A DNA stretch of 64,000 nucleotides from Flavobacterium sp. MC2016-06 (GCF_009711165.2 NZ_WMID02000002.1:1-64000), one strand, 5' to 3'. Shown: positions 33,883 through 42,775, numbered from the stretch's first letter. Numbers and translations: made by a program. The notes: a model not told the origin generated them from the letters alone.

Positions 33883-34982
33883 GTTGGGTGTTGTTTGTCA
33901 TATTAATAATCTATGTACTTACAATCGGTTTGCTTATTTATGGTTTTACTAGAGTAAAAAAATATCATAAAAAGAATTTAAAACCTCAAACCAGCTTTAC
34001 GATTATAGTTCCGTTTAGGAATGAAGCCGACAATTTGCCTAATCTTTTAGAGAGTCTTTCTAAGCTTAACTATCCAGCCGAATTATTCGAAGTAATTTTA
34101 GTAGACGATAATTCAAAAGAAAAGTTTCAAGTTTCAAGCTTCAAGTTCCAAATCTCTGTAATTGACAATATTCGGGTTTCTAATTCTCCTAAAAAAGATG
34201 CTATTTCGACAGCCATGCAGCATGTCAAAACCAATTGGGTTATTACCACTGATGCTGATTGTACTGTTGCTGAAAATTGGCTTTTAACATTCGATAATTA
34301 CATTCAAGAGAATAGTGTTTCAATGCTTGCTGGCGCCGTTACTTATAATTGCGAAGACTCATTTCTGCATTATTTTCAGCAATTAGATTTAACAAGTTTA
34401 CAAGGTGCAACAATTGGAAGTTTCGGAATCCAAAAAGCTTTTATGTGCAACGGAGCTAACTTTGCTTACAAGAAATCATTGTTTGAGAAACTAAATGGTT
34501 TTGACGGAAATACAGAGATTGCGAGCGGAGATGATGTTTTTTTACTGCAAAAAAGTGTAAAATTATACAAAAATGAAGTTCATTACCTAAAAGCAACAGA
34601 AGCAATTGTATCTACAAAACCCACACAAGATTGGAAATCATTGTTTTATCAAAGAGTACGCTGGGCTGCAAAAACAGGCTCGTATGAAAGCATTTTTGGA
34701 AAGGTTTTAGGATTAATCGTTTTCTTTGGAAACTTAAGTTTTGTACTCGGATTTGTATTTCTAATCTTCGGAATCTGGTCTTGGCAGCTTTTAGTTTTGT
34801 TTGCTTTTTTAAAGTTTACAATCGATTTTGTATTGCTTTATATTACAAATCAATTCTTGACCAAAACTAGAATAAAAAGTCTGCTTTTAAGTAGTTTATT
34901 TTACCCCTTTTTTAGTTCGACTGTGGCTGTATACAGTTTGTTTGGTTCTTATGAATGGAAAGAAAGAAGATTTAAAATTTAA
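33879..34982 (+). CDS. Glycosyltransferase family 2, membrane-anchored
   Basis: The 367-residue protein has an N-terminal helix (about 3-22) and a GT2 catalytic domain: FTIIVPFRNEADNLPNLL (40-57), VILVDDNS (72-79), DADC (125-128), ASGDDVFLLQKS and QRVRW (the QxxRW motif). Two or three helices lie near the C-terminus. It transfers a sugar from a nucleotide-activated donor to lipid or polysaccharide. Residues 82-93 (KFQVSSFKFQIS) are encoded by GTTTCAA heptamer repeat DNA placed just after the DDNS motif. It forms a two-gene operon with the flippase-like protein, which suggests glycolipid synthesis and export. Confidence 0.9.
   Translation: MSWVLFVILIIYVLTIGLLIYGFTRVKKYHKKNLKPQTSFTIIVPFRNEADNLPNLLESLSKLNYPAELFEVILVDDNSKEKFQVSSFKFQISVIDNIRVSNSPKKDAISTAMQHVKTNWVITTDADCTVAENWLLTFDNYIQENSVSMLAGAVTYNCEDSFLHYFQQLDLTSLQGATIGSFGIQKAFMCNGANFAYKKSLFEKLNGFDGNTEIASGDDVFLLQKSVKLYKNEVHYLKATEAIVSTKPTQDWKSLFYQRVRWAAKTGSYESIFGKVLGLIVFFGNLSFVLGFVFLIFGIWSWQLLVLFAFLKFTIDFVLLYITNQFLTKTRIKSLLLSSLFYPFFSSTVAVYSLFGSYEWKERRFKI
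34122..34157. repeat. GTTTCAA heptamer repeat inside the GT2 gene
   Basis: AAGTTTCAAGTTTCAAGCTT and CAAGTTCCAAATCTC follow each other here, the same words as the intergenic array at 18613-18738 and the fragment at 6049-6072. The frame stays open across it. Confidence 0.75.
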
Positions 34983-35128
34983 AAAAAAATAAAATTCCAA
35001 TCTCGAAGTTTCGGGATAAATTCCAAATTCCAAAAGCTTTGTGAGAGAATTTACAAGCAGAAAGAAGCGTTATGAAAAAGCAAACTTTTAAATGAACTTA
35101 TAGAACTTAATATGGTTGAAAAAAAGGT

Positions 35129-35614
35129 TTATTTGTCTTTTTTAGCCTTTAAGATCACTGGCAGCATAAATTGTGTTTTTACCGGAATACCGCGTTTTAT
35201 TGCTGGATTTACTTTCGGGAAATCGATTAAACGAGCGTGTAGAATACTATCAATTTTTATCGTGTCGTAAGAAACAGAATCTTTAGGAAACTGTGGCTCA
35301 AATTTCAAAGCAGCGTTTGGAAAAACGGTTACTTTTACCTGTATTGTATCAAGTTCTGGATACATAATAGACAAAGTATCGATGTCTAATTTTTCTTGAA
35401 TAAGTTCAGACATAATTTGAAAAAAACATTGCTGGCGCAGTTTTTTGTCCGTTATTTTTTCACAATCCACAACAGTCGGATATTCGTCAACTTCTTTCCA
35501 ATTAATCGATTTTAATTCTTTTTTAAGTAAATCTTTTTCAGTAGGAACTTGCTTGTCAATATATTGACAAGAATTGAAAAATAAAAAGACTAAAAAAAGG
35601 AAAAACTGCTTCAA
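35129..35614 (-). CDS. Small lipoprotein, TonB C-terminal-domain-like
   Basis: The 161-residue protein starts MKQFFLFLVFLFFNSCQYI with the lipobox cysteine at 16. The mature part reads DEYPTVVDCEKITDKKLRQQ, CFFQIMSELIQEKL, IQVKVTVFPNAALKFEP and ends PKVNPAIKRGIPVKTQFMLP. It resembles the periplasmic TonB_C-like proteins seen beside BlaR1-type systems in this group: two cysteines, an amphipathic helix, then the PA-x-x-x-G-x-PV-x-V-type strand. Function is unknown. The gene has 48 bases between it and the upstream minus-strand gene. Confidence 0.72.
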   Translation of the reverse strand: MKQFFLFLVFLFFNSCQYIDKQVPTEKDLLKKELKSINWKEVDEYPTVVDCEKITDKKLRQQCFFQIMSELIQEKLDIDTLSIMYPELDTIQVKVTVFPNAALKFEPQFPKDSVSYDTIKIDSILHARLIDFPKVNPAIKRGIPVKTQFMLPVILKAKKDK

Positions 35615-35662
35615 GATTTTGATGTTGAGTTGAATGGACTTAATTATGGTATAAAAATACGA

Positions 35663-36046
35663 TTATTTTTTTTGAGAAGTCTTGTATTGTAGATATTCTT
35701 CATAGCTTTCTGATAGCCAAGTTTCTTTGTTCTCTTCAGCCATTTTTTTCTGATCTGGATATAAGACAGCCAAACGATCAGAAAAGGCTGCAATTTGAAC
35801 CGTATAAGTATAAAACTCAGTTTTAGTGAGAGTAATATTTGGATCACTTTTTTTGGTAAAGTACTCAAAAAAAAGTTTGTCAAAATCCTTCATAGAGAAA
35901 TTTAAAACCTTTTTCTTATTACTTTTATAAATGCTGTCTTGAAGTATTTTATCATCAAGCGAAATTTTTTTATTTTGCGCATAAGCAGTATTGCCGATCG
36001 CGAAGATCAAAATAAAAATACTGCATAATTGTAAAAGTCTTAACAT
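35663..36046 (-). CDS. Small secreted hypothetical protein
   Basis: The 127-residue protein has a signal peptide, MLRLLQLCSIFILIFAIGNT with cleavage near AYAQ. It is followed by about 100 charged, helical residues (LDDKILQDSIYKSNKKKV, MKDFDKLFFEYFTKKSDP). No family is recognised. A -7 element lies 28 bases upstream of the start on this strand, and the lipoprotein gene at 35129 follows. Confidence 0.65.
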   Translation of the reverse strand: MLRLLQLCSIFILIFAIGNTAYAQNKKISLDDKILQDSIYKSNKKKVLNFSMKDFDKLFFEYFTKKSDPNITLTKTEFYTYTVQIAAFSDRLAVLYPDQKKMAEENKETWLSESYEEYLQYKTSQKK

Positions 36047-36074
36047 GATTGGTTTAATAAAAATTTTGTAGGTG

Positions 36075-36082
36075 CAAAATTA
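36075..36082 (-). promoter_or_regulatory. -7 element TAATTTTG
   Basis: On the minus strand TAATTTTG lies 28 bases before the start of the small secreted protein at 36046. No -33 TTG is evident. Confidence 0.4.
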
Positions 36083-36093
36083 CAAAAATATAT

Positions 36094-36594
36094 ATGGATT
36101 CACTATTATTATTACTTGGTTTTGTTTGTATGATTGTTGGGGTTTTAGGCAGTTTTCTGCCCGTTTTACCCGGTTTGTCTATCTGTTGGGCTGGATTACT
36201 GCTTTTGTACCTTACAAAAGCCGTCGAGAACAATTATTGGATTTTAGGAATCACACTTGTTATTACCATAATAATAACTATTTTAGACTATGTAATACCA
36301 GCTAAAGGAACCAAAAAATTCGGAGGAAGTTCCTACGGAGTCTGGGGAACCAATATAGGTTTGATTGTTGGTATTTTTGCACCAATACCTTTTGGAGTCA
36401 TCATTGGGCCGTTTGTAGGGGCATTTATAGGAGAATTATTGTATGATTCTAAAAATCATAAACGAGCCTTAAAAGCAGCAACCGGATCACTGCTCGGATT
36501 TTTAGCATCTAGTTTTATAAACTTTCTTTTTTGTATTATTTATTTAGGAATATTTATCACTATTGTTTGGCAAAATAGAGTATTATTGTTTTAA
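36094..36594 (+). CDS. DUF456 membrane protein
   Basis: The 166-residue protein has four or five membrane helices and DUF456 landmarks: GFVCMIVGVLGSFLPVLPGL near the start, CWAGLLLLYL, LDYVIPAKGTKKFGGSSYGV (about 67-86), GIFAPIPFGVIIGPFVGAFI and GELLYDSK. It is glycine-rich in its helices, as this family is. Function is unknown. The start is 47 bases from the divergent small secreted gene. Confidence 0.9.
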   Translation: MDSLLLLLGFVCMIVGVLGSFLPVLPGLSICWAGLLLLYLTKAVENNYWILGITLVITIIITILDYVIPAKGTKKFGGSSYGVWGTNIGLIVGIFAPIPFGVIIGPFVGAFIGELLYDSKNHKRALKAATGSLLGFLASSFINFLFCIIYLGIFITIVWQNRVLLF

Positions 36595-36876
36595 ATGTTA
36601 AAATTATACTTAAGCTTTTTCTTATTTTTTTAAATTTCACAAAAAATCTCTTAATTTTTTTTAACTCTTTTTTTGTTAGCAATAGTAATAAAAGTATTGT
36701 ATTTACTGAGATTCCCAAATTTTTGAGCTAAAACGCTGTAAATCTCGGCACTAAATTTTTAACTAATTTTTTGGAAATGTTAATTTATTTTATATTTTTA
36801 TCCTGATAAACGATAAAAAGCCTCACTTTATCGGTTATTTTGAACGGATTTAAATAATTTTTAATAAGTTAAACGT

Positions 36877-37479
36877 ATGACCCCAAACCTACAAATTGAA
36901 CTTAGACGTTTTATTTCTTCTAATGTTGTTTCTAAACTAAATAAATTTTATTTTGAAAATGATGCACTTTTAATAAAAGGCATTGATGTATCAATAGGAA
37001 CCGTTTTAATGGGACTTTATAATAAAGCTGAAGAAACTGGTTTTTACAAAGAAATGATCACTTTACTTAAAGACGATTCAACTTTTTATCAAGAAGTAGA
37101 TTTTGTTTCTGGCCGAATTTTATCAGTAGACGATTGTTATCGCATAGAAGGAAATTCTGTATTGAAAGAAATTTTCTCAAACAAAAAAGGAAGAATTTCA
37201 GAAATGATTTCAAACGAAGTCGGAATCAAAAGTGAAACTGCAAGAGAGATTCTAAATTTTTCAGCACTATTAGTTCTTTCTTATCTTAAAAACAACATCC
37301 AGCTATTAGAAAGCTTAAAGCTTCTTTTAGAAGACCAAAAAAGAGATGTTTTAAATAGTATCCCTTCTGGAATCAAAATTATGTTAGGTTTCTCATGTTA
37401 CGAATCAGTAGAAGATAAAAACCAAACAATCGGAAGATCAATATTTACATTATTTGGACATAATTTTTTCAGTTTCTAA
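36877..37479 (+). CDS. DUF937-like protein
   Basis: The 200-residue soluble protein is mostly helical, with an internal pattern (GRISEMISNEVGIKSETARE, ILNFSALLVLSYLKNN) typical of DUF937 domains. No signal peptide is seen. DUF937 proteins resemble YidB and have no proven role. The preceding gap, 36595-36876, is AT-rich with a few weak stems (for example CGATAAAAAGCCTCACTTTATCG around 36811) and no exact promoter box. The gene stands alone and is convergent with the pseudouridine synthase gene. Confidence 0.65.
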   Translation: MTPNLQIELRRFISSNVVSKLNKFYFENDALLIKGIDVSIGTVLMGLYNKAEETGFYKEMITLLKDDSTFYQEVDFVSGRILSVDDCYRIEGNSVLKEIFSNKKGRISEMISNEVGIKSETAREILNFSALLVLSYLKNNIQLLESLKLLLEDQKRDVLNSIPSGIKIMLGFSCYESVEDKNQTIGRSIFTLFGHNFFSF

Positions 37480-37546
37480 ATAAAAAAAATCCCATTCTAC
37501 AAAAAGTAAAACAGGATTTATATTGCTAAATCAATGTTTGAATCGC

Positions 37547-38455
37547 TTATGCGTTTTTCAAATTGATGATTTCTTGTTCTGTCAAAAAGCGCCAGTTTCC
37601 TCTTGGTAAATTCTTTTTCGTCAAGCCGGCAAACGAAACGCGGTCAATACGTAAAACATCATATTCAAAATGTTCGAAAATAGCACGAACCACTTTTACA
37701 TTAGACGAACGTAATTTAAGACCCACTTCGCTTTTAGCTTCTTTCTCAATATAGCTCACTTCTTCAACAAAAACGCGATGTCCGTCAAGAACCAAACCTT
37801 TGCTGATTTTTTCTAAATCCTCAAATTTTAAGTTTTTATCCAATGAAACTTGGTAGATTTTAGACGATTTCTGACTTGGTAAAGTAAATTTACGAATCAT
37901 ATCAGTATCGTTTGTAAACAACAATAAACCAGTTGTATTTTTATCCATTCTCCCAATCGGAGCAATTTTAGATGTAGTAGAACCACGAACCAATTCTAAA
38001 ACATTACGATATTCCTGACCTTCGTCAAGAGCAGTAGTAAAGTTTTTAGGCTTGTTCAACAAGATGTATTCTTTCTTTTCGGGAGTCAAAGTAACACCGT
38101 CAAAGTTTACAACATCATTTAATTTTACTAAATATCCCATTTCAGTAACCGGAACGCCATTTACTTTAACGTTTCCAGACTGAATATATATATCAGCATC
38201 ACGACGCGAACAAACTCCCGAATTCGAAATGTATTTATTCAATCGAATTTCGTCAGAAGCTTTTTGTCTTTTCGGCGCCTGATTTTGTTTTTTAAGTTTT
38301 TCTGCCGCTTCCTCTTGAGCTGCTTTCACCTCTGGCTTCACTTTTTTCGGCCCTTGCGCGCGCTTCGCCATAGCAGGTTTTGGCTTGTTAGAGTTTGGTC
38401 TAGAGCTATTTGGTCTAGAACCACCTCTTTTATTATTGCCTTCCTTATTGTTCAT
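37547..38455 (-). CDS. Pseudouridine synthase, RsuA/RluB family
   Basis: The protein of about 302 residues starts MNNKEGNNKRGGSRPNSSRP. It has a basic, disordered N-terminal tail of about 65 residues (rich in N, S, R, P, K and A). An S4 RNA-binding domain follows (about 66-125, IRLNKYISNSGVCSRRDADI), then the catalytic domain with GRMDKNTTGLLLFTND holding the nucleophile aspartate. It modifies uridine in rRNA; position specificity cannot be read. The disordered basic tail is usual for Bacteroidota members. ATG 38455 is set by the -7 element at 38474-38481, which rules out the in-frame TTG at 38476. Confidence 0.92.
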   Translation of the reverse strand: MNNKEGNNKRGGSRPNSSRPNSNKPKPAMAKRAQGPKKVKPEVKAAQEEAAEKLKKQNQAPKRQKASDEIRLNKYISNSGVCSRRDADIYIQSGNVKVNGVPVTEMGYLVKLNDVVNFDGVTLTPEKKEYILLNKPKNFTTALDEGQEYRNVLELVRGSTTSKIAPIGRMDKNTTGLLLFTNDTDMIRKFTLPSQKSSKIYQVSLDKNLKFEDLEKISKGLVLDGHRVFVEEVSYIEKEAKSEVGLKLRSSNVKVVRAIFEHFEYDVLRIDRVSFAGLTKKNLPRGNWRFLTEQEIINLKNA

Positions 38456-38473
38456 ATAAATCTGTAATTTGTG

Positions 38474-38481
38474 CAAAGATA
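38474..38481 (-). promoter_or_regulatory. -7 element TATCTTTG
   Basis: TATCTTTG on the minus strand lies 18 bases before ATG 38455 of the pseudouridine synthase gene. Confidence 0.5.
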
Positions 38482-38836
38482 GTTTATTCTTGCTAAATAA
38501 TCCTAAGTTGAATGTTCTTAGATTAATAGCTTTAAAAAATTGATAGTCAGGAGCATCACATTTGGCATTTTTTCAGACATAGTTCCCGCTTTCATTCCAA
38601 ATCTTTTATTTTTTAAAGAAAAAAATAAAAGGATTTTCCCTTCAATCGGGGCTAAACTCAAACAAAAGGCTTTTTTTAAACATTTTGAGAGTAAAAAGTA
38701 TTTAAAGTTTTAAATCCGCCAGATATTTTAAAATCAATAATAATCCGCTAAATCTGCGTGAAAAAAGAATTACAACAAATATCAAGAACAGTAAAAACCA
38801 GTACAACCAGTTTAATCCGTGTACCAGATAAAAGGA
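38482..38836. repeat. Gene-free gap with palindromic repeat
   Basis: AATCTTTTATTTTTT (38600-38614) faces AAAAAAATAAAAGGATT (38619-38635), flanked by CCCGCTTTCATTCCAA and TCAATCGGGGCTAAA. This looks like a dispersed Bacteroidota intergenic repeat. A fragment of the CACGCAGATT family lies at 38751-38768. No coding sequence or promoter is seen. Confidence 0.5.
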
Positions 38837-39793
38837 CTAAGCCTTAAGAAGTAAATTTTTCCCATGCCATAAAACACTAGGATTAATTAATACAATGCAA
38901 AACACGCCCGAAACAATTAAGAATTTCAGCACATTATGCAGTAGTAAATATTGCTCTTTAGAATTTGATTTCCATAAATAAAGCAAGAAAAACAACAAAG
39001 CGATATAACAAACATAAAAGTAAATGTCCATATAACCCACATCATAAATGTTGACTAAAATATAAACCGGAATCAGTGTCAAAAATATCAAAGCAGTAAT
39101 AACTTGTTTAGAAACCTTTTCTTTGTATAACACCGGAATCGTTTTGTAATTATTTGCCAAATCACCTTTCAGATTTTCCAAATCTTTAATCATTTCTCGA
39201 ATCAGCAGTAATAAAAACAAGAAAAGAGCATGTGCAGAAATCACCACAAAATGACTCATATGATCCTCAATTTCCTCAAAAGATATAGCGTTATAGAAAT
39301 ACATTAAAATGGCAAAAAACGGAATAACCGCCAATAAAGAAGCTGTTAAATTCCCCACAATTGGGTATTTTTTTATTTTATGAGAGTAAAACCAAATCAG
39401 GAAAATATATGCAGAAAAGAATAAAAAAGCACGCCAAGAAACGATAAAAGCCATTAAAGCAGCAATAAAATTCAAAGAAAAATAAACCGACAGCTTCGTC
39501 TTCTGACTCACCAATCTATCCAGCATCGATTTATTAGGTCTATTAATTAAATCTTTCTGGCTGTCGTAAAAATTATTGATAATATAACCAGAAGCAATTG
39601 TAATCGCAGAAGCAAAAACAATCATGAATAAATTGAAATCAAGCAATATATCCAAGGCTCTCTTTTCGGGAGCCAGAATAAAAATAGCCGACAAATACTG
39701 TGCTAAAACAATAATTGGAATGTTGTAACCTCTCACTACAGAGAACAAACTAATAACTTTCATCGCTAAAATTTTATTCTTTCTGCTTAACAT
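38837..39793 (-). CDS. UbiA-family prenyltransferase (geranylgeranylglycerol-phosphate geranylgeranyltransferase type)
   Basis: The 318-residue protein has eight or nine membrane helices and two aspartate-rich motifs: NNFYDSQKDLINRPNKSM (73-90, NDxxD type) and REMIKDLENLKGDLANN (about 199-215). It transfers a polyprenyl group to an acceptor. The gene closes an isoprenoid operon with mevalonate kinase and mevalonate diphosphate decarboxylase, which supports an isoprenoid substrate. Database naming points to geranylgeranylglycerol phosphate, but other acceptors are possible. The methionine at residue 11 is an alternative start. Confidence 0.85.
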   Translation of the reverse strand: MLSRKNKILAMKVISLFSVVRGYNIPIIVLAQYLSAIFILAPEKRALDILLDFNLFMIVFASAITIASGYIINNFYDSQKDLINRPNKSMLDRLVSQKTKLSVYFSLNFIAALMAFIVSWRAFLFFSAYIFLIWFYSHKIKKYPIVGNLTASLLAVIPFFAILMYFYNAISFEEIEDHMSHFVVISAHALFLFLLLLIREMIKDLENLKGDLANNYKTIPVLYKEKVSKQVITALIFLTLIPVYILVNIYDVGYMDIYFYVCYIALLFFLLYLWKSNSKEQYLLLHNVLKFLIVSGVFCIVLINPSVLWHGKNLLLKA

Positions 39794-39845
39794 TTTTGGG
39801 TTAGTAGGTTATATTGTTTTAATAAATACAAAATGTATTTAAATG

Positions 39846-40436
39846 CTAAAGTACATCTTTTAATAAAGCTGAAGAGCCAAAACCGAGTTTTCTTATGCAC
39901 TGCAAGGCTTCTTTTTGCGAAATCGGTACATCTTTAATGTGATCTTTTTCCATAAAATAAACACCGCCGCTCATTGGGTTTGGTGCATCTGGAACAAAAA
40001 CCGTAAAATGATTTTCGTTAATCTGTTCAATCAAAAAAGCAAACTGCCAGCCGTCATCAACGCGAGCTAAAATTACTTTTAAATTTTCTTCATCGTTAAC
40101 TCCAAATATATTTTCATTAATGCCTTTCATGAATGAATATCCAGGAATCAGGCTTAAAATTTTATCTTCAAGCTTAGTAATCAGATTTTTTGCCAATTTT
40201 GTTCGGGCAACTATACCTGCTAAAAAGCATATAACAATAATGATCAATAAACCTATTATTTCCTGCAATGCCAATCCGAGGATTTTTACTTTAGGCAAAT
40301 GACTGGATAACGGAATTGTTACTTTTTCTACAATATGATATGCTTTTTCTATCAGAATTAAAAGCACAGCAATGGGAACCAAAAAAAGAATTCCTCCAAC
40401 AAGAGTAGTTCTAATAATTCTTAAGATACTTTTCAT
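39846..40436 (-). CDS. DUF502 membrane protein
   Basis: The 196-residue protein has two N-terminal membrane helices (about 10-27 and 55-73) and the DUF502 pattern: GGILFLVPIAVLLILIEKAY, LVIRFF-equivalent KNLITKLEDKILSLIPGYS, VFVPDAPNPMSGGVYFME and the closing SQKEALQCIRKLGFGSS. The soluble C-terminal half has a beta-rich look. Function is unknown. It lies between mevalonate kinase and the prenyltransferase in the same direction, with 52 and 116 bases on either side. Confidence 0.85.
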   Translation of the reverse strand: MKSILRIIRTTLVGGILFLVPIAVLLILIEKAYHIVEKVTIPLSSHLPKVKILGLALQEIIGLLIIIVICFLAGIVARTKLAKNLITKLEDKILSLIPGYSFMKGINENIFGVNDEENLKVILARVDDGWQFAFLIEQINENHFTVFVPDAPNPMSGGVYFMEKDHIKDVPISQKEALQCIRKLGFGSSALLKDVL

Positions 40437-40552
40437 ATTGACATGTTGAGTTTAAATTTTTATAAAAAATTAGACAGAGTAACAAAATCAAAAAAGGCTT
40501 ATAGAAGTAGGTTCTACTGTAAGTAACGGTAAATTTTGGGAGAAATTATAAA

Positions 40553-41491
40553 TTAAAATTGATAAACAACTTCCAATTTATAATCTTTCAAAGAAACTTT
40601 TGCGCGTTCTAAATCTTCCGTAAAACCAAGAATATAACCGCCGCCACCAGAACCACAAAGTTTTAAATAATAATCGTTTGTGTCAATTCCGTGCTGCCAG
40701 ATTCCGTGAAACTGCTCTGGAATCATTGGTTTAAAGTTATTCAAAACAACTTTAGAAAGTTTCTTAGTATTGGTAAACAACGATTTCATGTCGCCATGTA
40801 AAAAGTTTTCTACACAGGCATCTGTATATTTTACAAATTGGTTTTTAAGCATCGCACGGAAACCTTTGTCTTTAAGATTTTCCATAAAAATGTTAACCAT
40901 TGGAGCTGTTTCGCCTACAATTCCAGAATCCAATAAAAACACAGCGCCTTTTCCGTCAAAACTTTGAGTCGGAATTCCCGTTGCTTCAATATTATCTTTA
41001 GAATTAATTAAAATCGGAATGCTCAAATAACTGTTTAAAGGATCTAAACCAGAGCTTTTTCCGTGGAAAAAACTCTCCATTTGAGAAAATATATTTTTTA
41101 ACTGTAACAGTTTTTCACGAGTTAAATTCTCTAAAACAGTGATTTTGTGTGTAGCATATTTATCGTAAATAGCTGCAACAAGCGCACCGCTGCTTCCAAC
41201 TCCATATCCTTGCGGAATACTAGAATCAAAATACATCCCTGTTTCAACATCATTTTTTAAATTAACTAAATCAAAAGCAACCAATTCTGGTTGTTCTGAT
41301 TGTAAAGTTTCAAGATAAACGACATAACGTTTTAAACTAGAGTTTGATGCAATAGCTTCTGCCGAAGGTTCTTCGGATTTCTTTAGCGCACCATTGTAAA
41401 AATTATAAGGAATAGAAAGTCCTTTAGAGTCACGGATAATTCCGTATTCTCCAAAAAGTAATATTTTTGAGTAAAATAATGGTCCTTTCAT
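40553..41491 (-). CDS. Mevalonate kinase, GHMP family
   Basis: The 312-residue protein has the GHMP kinase pattern: LFGEYGIIRDSKGL near the start, the ATP loop PQGYGVGSSGALVAA at about 90-104, GKSSGLDPLNS, and the C-terminal CGSGGGGYILGF (about 279-290). It probably phosphorylates mevalonate in isoprenoid synthesis. The next gene upstream encodes the diphosphomevalonate decarboxylase, 49 bases away, and the prenyltransferase is downstream. A phosphomevalonate kinase is not seen in the window, so this enzyme might serve a broader role or that gene lies elsewhere. Confidence 0.88.
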   Translation of the reverse strand: MKGPLFYSKILLFGEYGIIRDSKGLSIPYNFYNGALKKSEEPSAEAIASNSSLKRYVVYLETLQSEQPELVAFDLVNLKNDVETGMYFDSSIPQGYGVGSSGALVAAIYDKYATHKITVLENLTREKLLQLKNIFSQMESFFHGKSSGLDPLNSYLSIPILINSKDNIEATGIPTQSFDGKGAVFLLDSGIVGETAPMVNIFMENLKDKGFRAMLKNQFVKYTDACVENFLHGDMKSLFTNTKKLSKVVLNNFKPMIPEQFHGIWQHGIDTNDYYLKLCGSGGGGYILGFTEDLERAKVSLKDYKLEVVYQF

Positions 41492-41540
41492 AGTTTTATT
41501 TAATGTCTAAAATCTAAATTTTAATTAAAGATACGGAAAA

Positions 41541-42641
41541 TTACAATGCAATTGTACCGTCTCCAATTTCGTCGCAAATGTACTGACCATTCTGACAAAA
41601 TACAACTAATTCGTCCTTAATAAATTGTAATACTTTTTCGCTAACGTTTTCGGGATAAAGAACATGCACATTTGCACCCGCATCAAGCGTAAAACAAACC
41701 GGAATTTGAGTTTCATTTCTGAATTTCCAAATCGCATTTATGATTTGTAAAGTATTTGGTTTCATCAGAATAAAATACGGCATCGAAGTCATCATCATGG
41801 CGTGCAAAGTCAATGCTTCGCTTTCTACAACTTTTATGAATTCTTCTACATTTCCACTTTTAAAAATCGAGATTAGCAAATCGAGATTTTCATGTGCCTG
41901 AGCAAAACGTCTTTCTGCATACGGATGATTGTGCATTAAATCATGACCAACTGTGCTCGAAACTTGTTTTTCGCCTTTATCAACCAGTAAAATAGTATCT
42001 TGATAATTCTTGAAATTTTCATGAATCGTATACGGATATTCAACTCCAAATAAATCTGAACTTCCTTTAATATTCGCTTGATTTCCCCAAACCACAACAT
42101 TTCCTTTTACACTTCTGCAAGCACTTCCAGAACCTAAACGCGCCAAAAAAGAAGCTTTTTGATAGAAATATTCATCGCTCATTTCAGGATTCAATACTTT
42201 TTCTAAACTCATAAAATTCATTGCCAAAGCTGCCATTCCAGAAGCCGAAGAAGCTATTCCAGAACTGTGTGGGAATGTATTTTGAGTATCAATCGTAAAA
42301 TGATATTGCTTTAGAAAAGGTAAATAAACTTCGATTCTTTCTAAAAACTTTTGAATTTTCGGTTTAAAATCTTCTTTTGGTTTTCCTTCAAAAAGTAAAT
42401 CAAACGAAAAACTATTTGTCTCACTGGGTGGAGTTGAAGGGTCTTTTTTCACAAAAGCCAATTTGGTAATCGTTTTGCAATTATTAAGCGTAAAACTCAC
42501 CGAAGGATTTGCTGGAATCTGGTTATCTTTTTTTCCCCAATATTTCACTAATGCGATATTACTTGGAGCGCTCCACTCAAAATTACCTTTTTCGATATCC
42601 GAAATATATTTTTTAGGAATAAAATCAGCTGTTGTAAACAT
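41541..42641 (-). CDS. mvaD: Diphosphomevalonate decarboxylase
   Basis: The 366-residue protein carries the decarboxylase pattern: APSNIALVKYWGKKD (about 25-39), NNCKTITKLAF, the phosphate loop PHSSGIASSASGMAALAMNF (about 123-142) and LGSGSACRSVKG. The C-terminal FTLDAGANVHVLYPE completes the GHMP fold. It turns mevalonate-5-diphosphate into isopentenyl diphosphate with ATP. It is the first gene of the isoprenoid operon, with a -7 element upstream. Bacteroidota using the mevalonate route is well known. Confidence 0.93.
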   Translation of the reverse strand: MFTTADFIPKKYISDIEKGNFEWSAPSNIALVKYWGKKDNQIPANPSVSFTLNNCKTITKLAFVKKDPSTPPSETNSFSFDLLFEGKPKEDFKPKIQKFLERIEVYLPFLKQYHFTIDTQNTFPHSSGIASSASGMAALAMNFMSLEKVLNPEMSDEYFYQKASFLARLGSGSACRSVKGNVVVWGNQANIKGSSDLFGVEYPYTIHENFKNYQDTILLVDKGEKQVSSTVGHDLMHNHPYAERRFAQAHENLDLLISIFKSGNVEEFIKVVESEALTLHAMMMTSMPYFILMKPNTLQIINAIWKFRNETQIPVCFTLDAGANVHVLYPENVSEKVLQFIKDELVVFCQNGQYICDEIGDGTIAL

Positions 42642-42658
42642 GAATTATAAAATTTTGG

Positions 42659-42666
42659 CAAAGATA
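42659..42666 (-). promoter_or_regulatory. -7 element of the isoprenoid operon
   Basis: TATCTTTG on the minus strand lies 17 bases before ATG 42641. No clear -33 TTG was found. Confidence 0.5.
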
Positions 42667-42747
42667 GTTTTTAAATTTTTTCACCATATATGTTATATAA
42701 GAAAATGTAAGCAGAGCTTTTAAATGAACTTATATTACTTATATGGT

Positions 42748-42775
42748 TTGATTTTTTTTCTTTTGACTATTTTTG
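42748..42775 (+). promoter_or_regulatory. Promoter of the TspO gene
   Basis: TTG at 42748-42750, 17 bases, then TATTTTTG at 42768-42775 match the consensus. ATG 42794 follows 18 bases later; the in-frame TTG at 42773 lies in the box and is not a start. Confidence 0.65.

Noticed and set aside
35644..35883. 79-codon minus-strand frame
   Set aside because: It is a shifted reading of the small secreted protein at 35663-36046, which has a signal peptide and promoter box.
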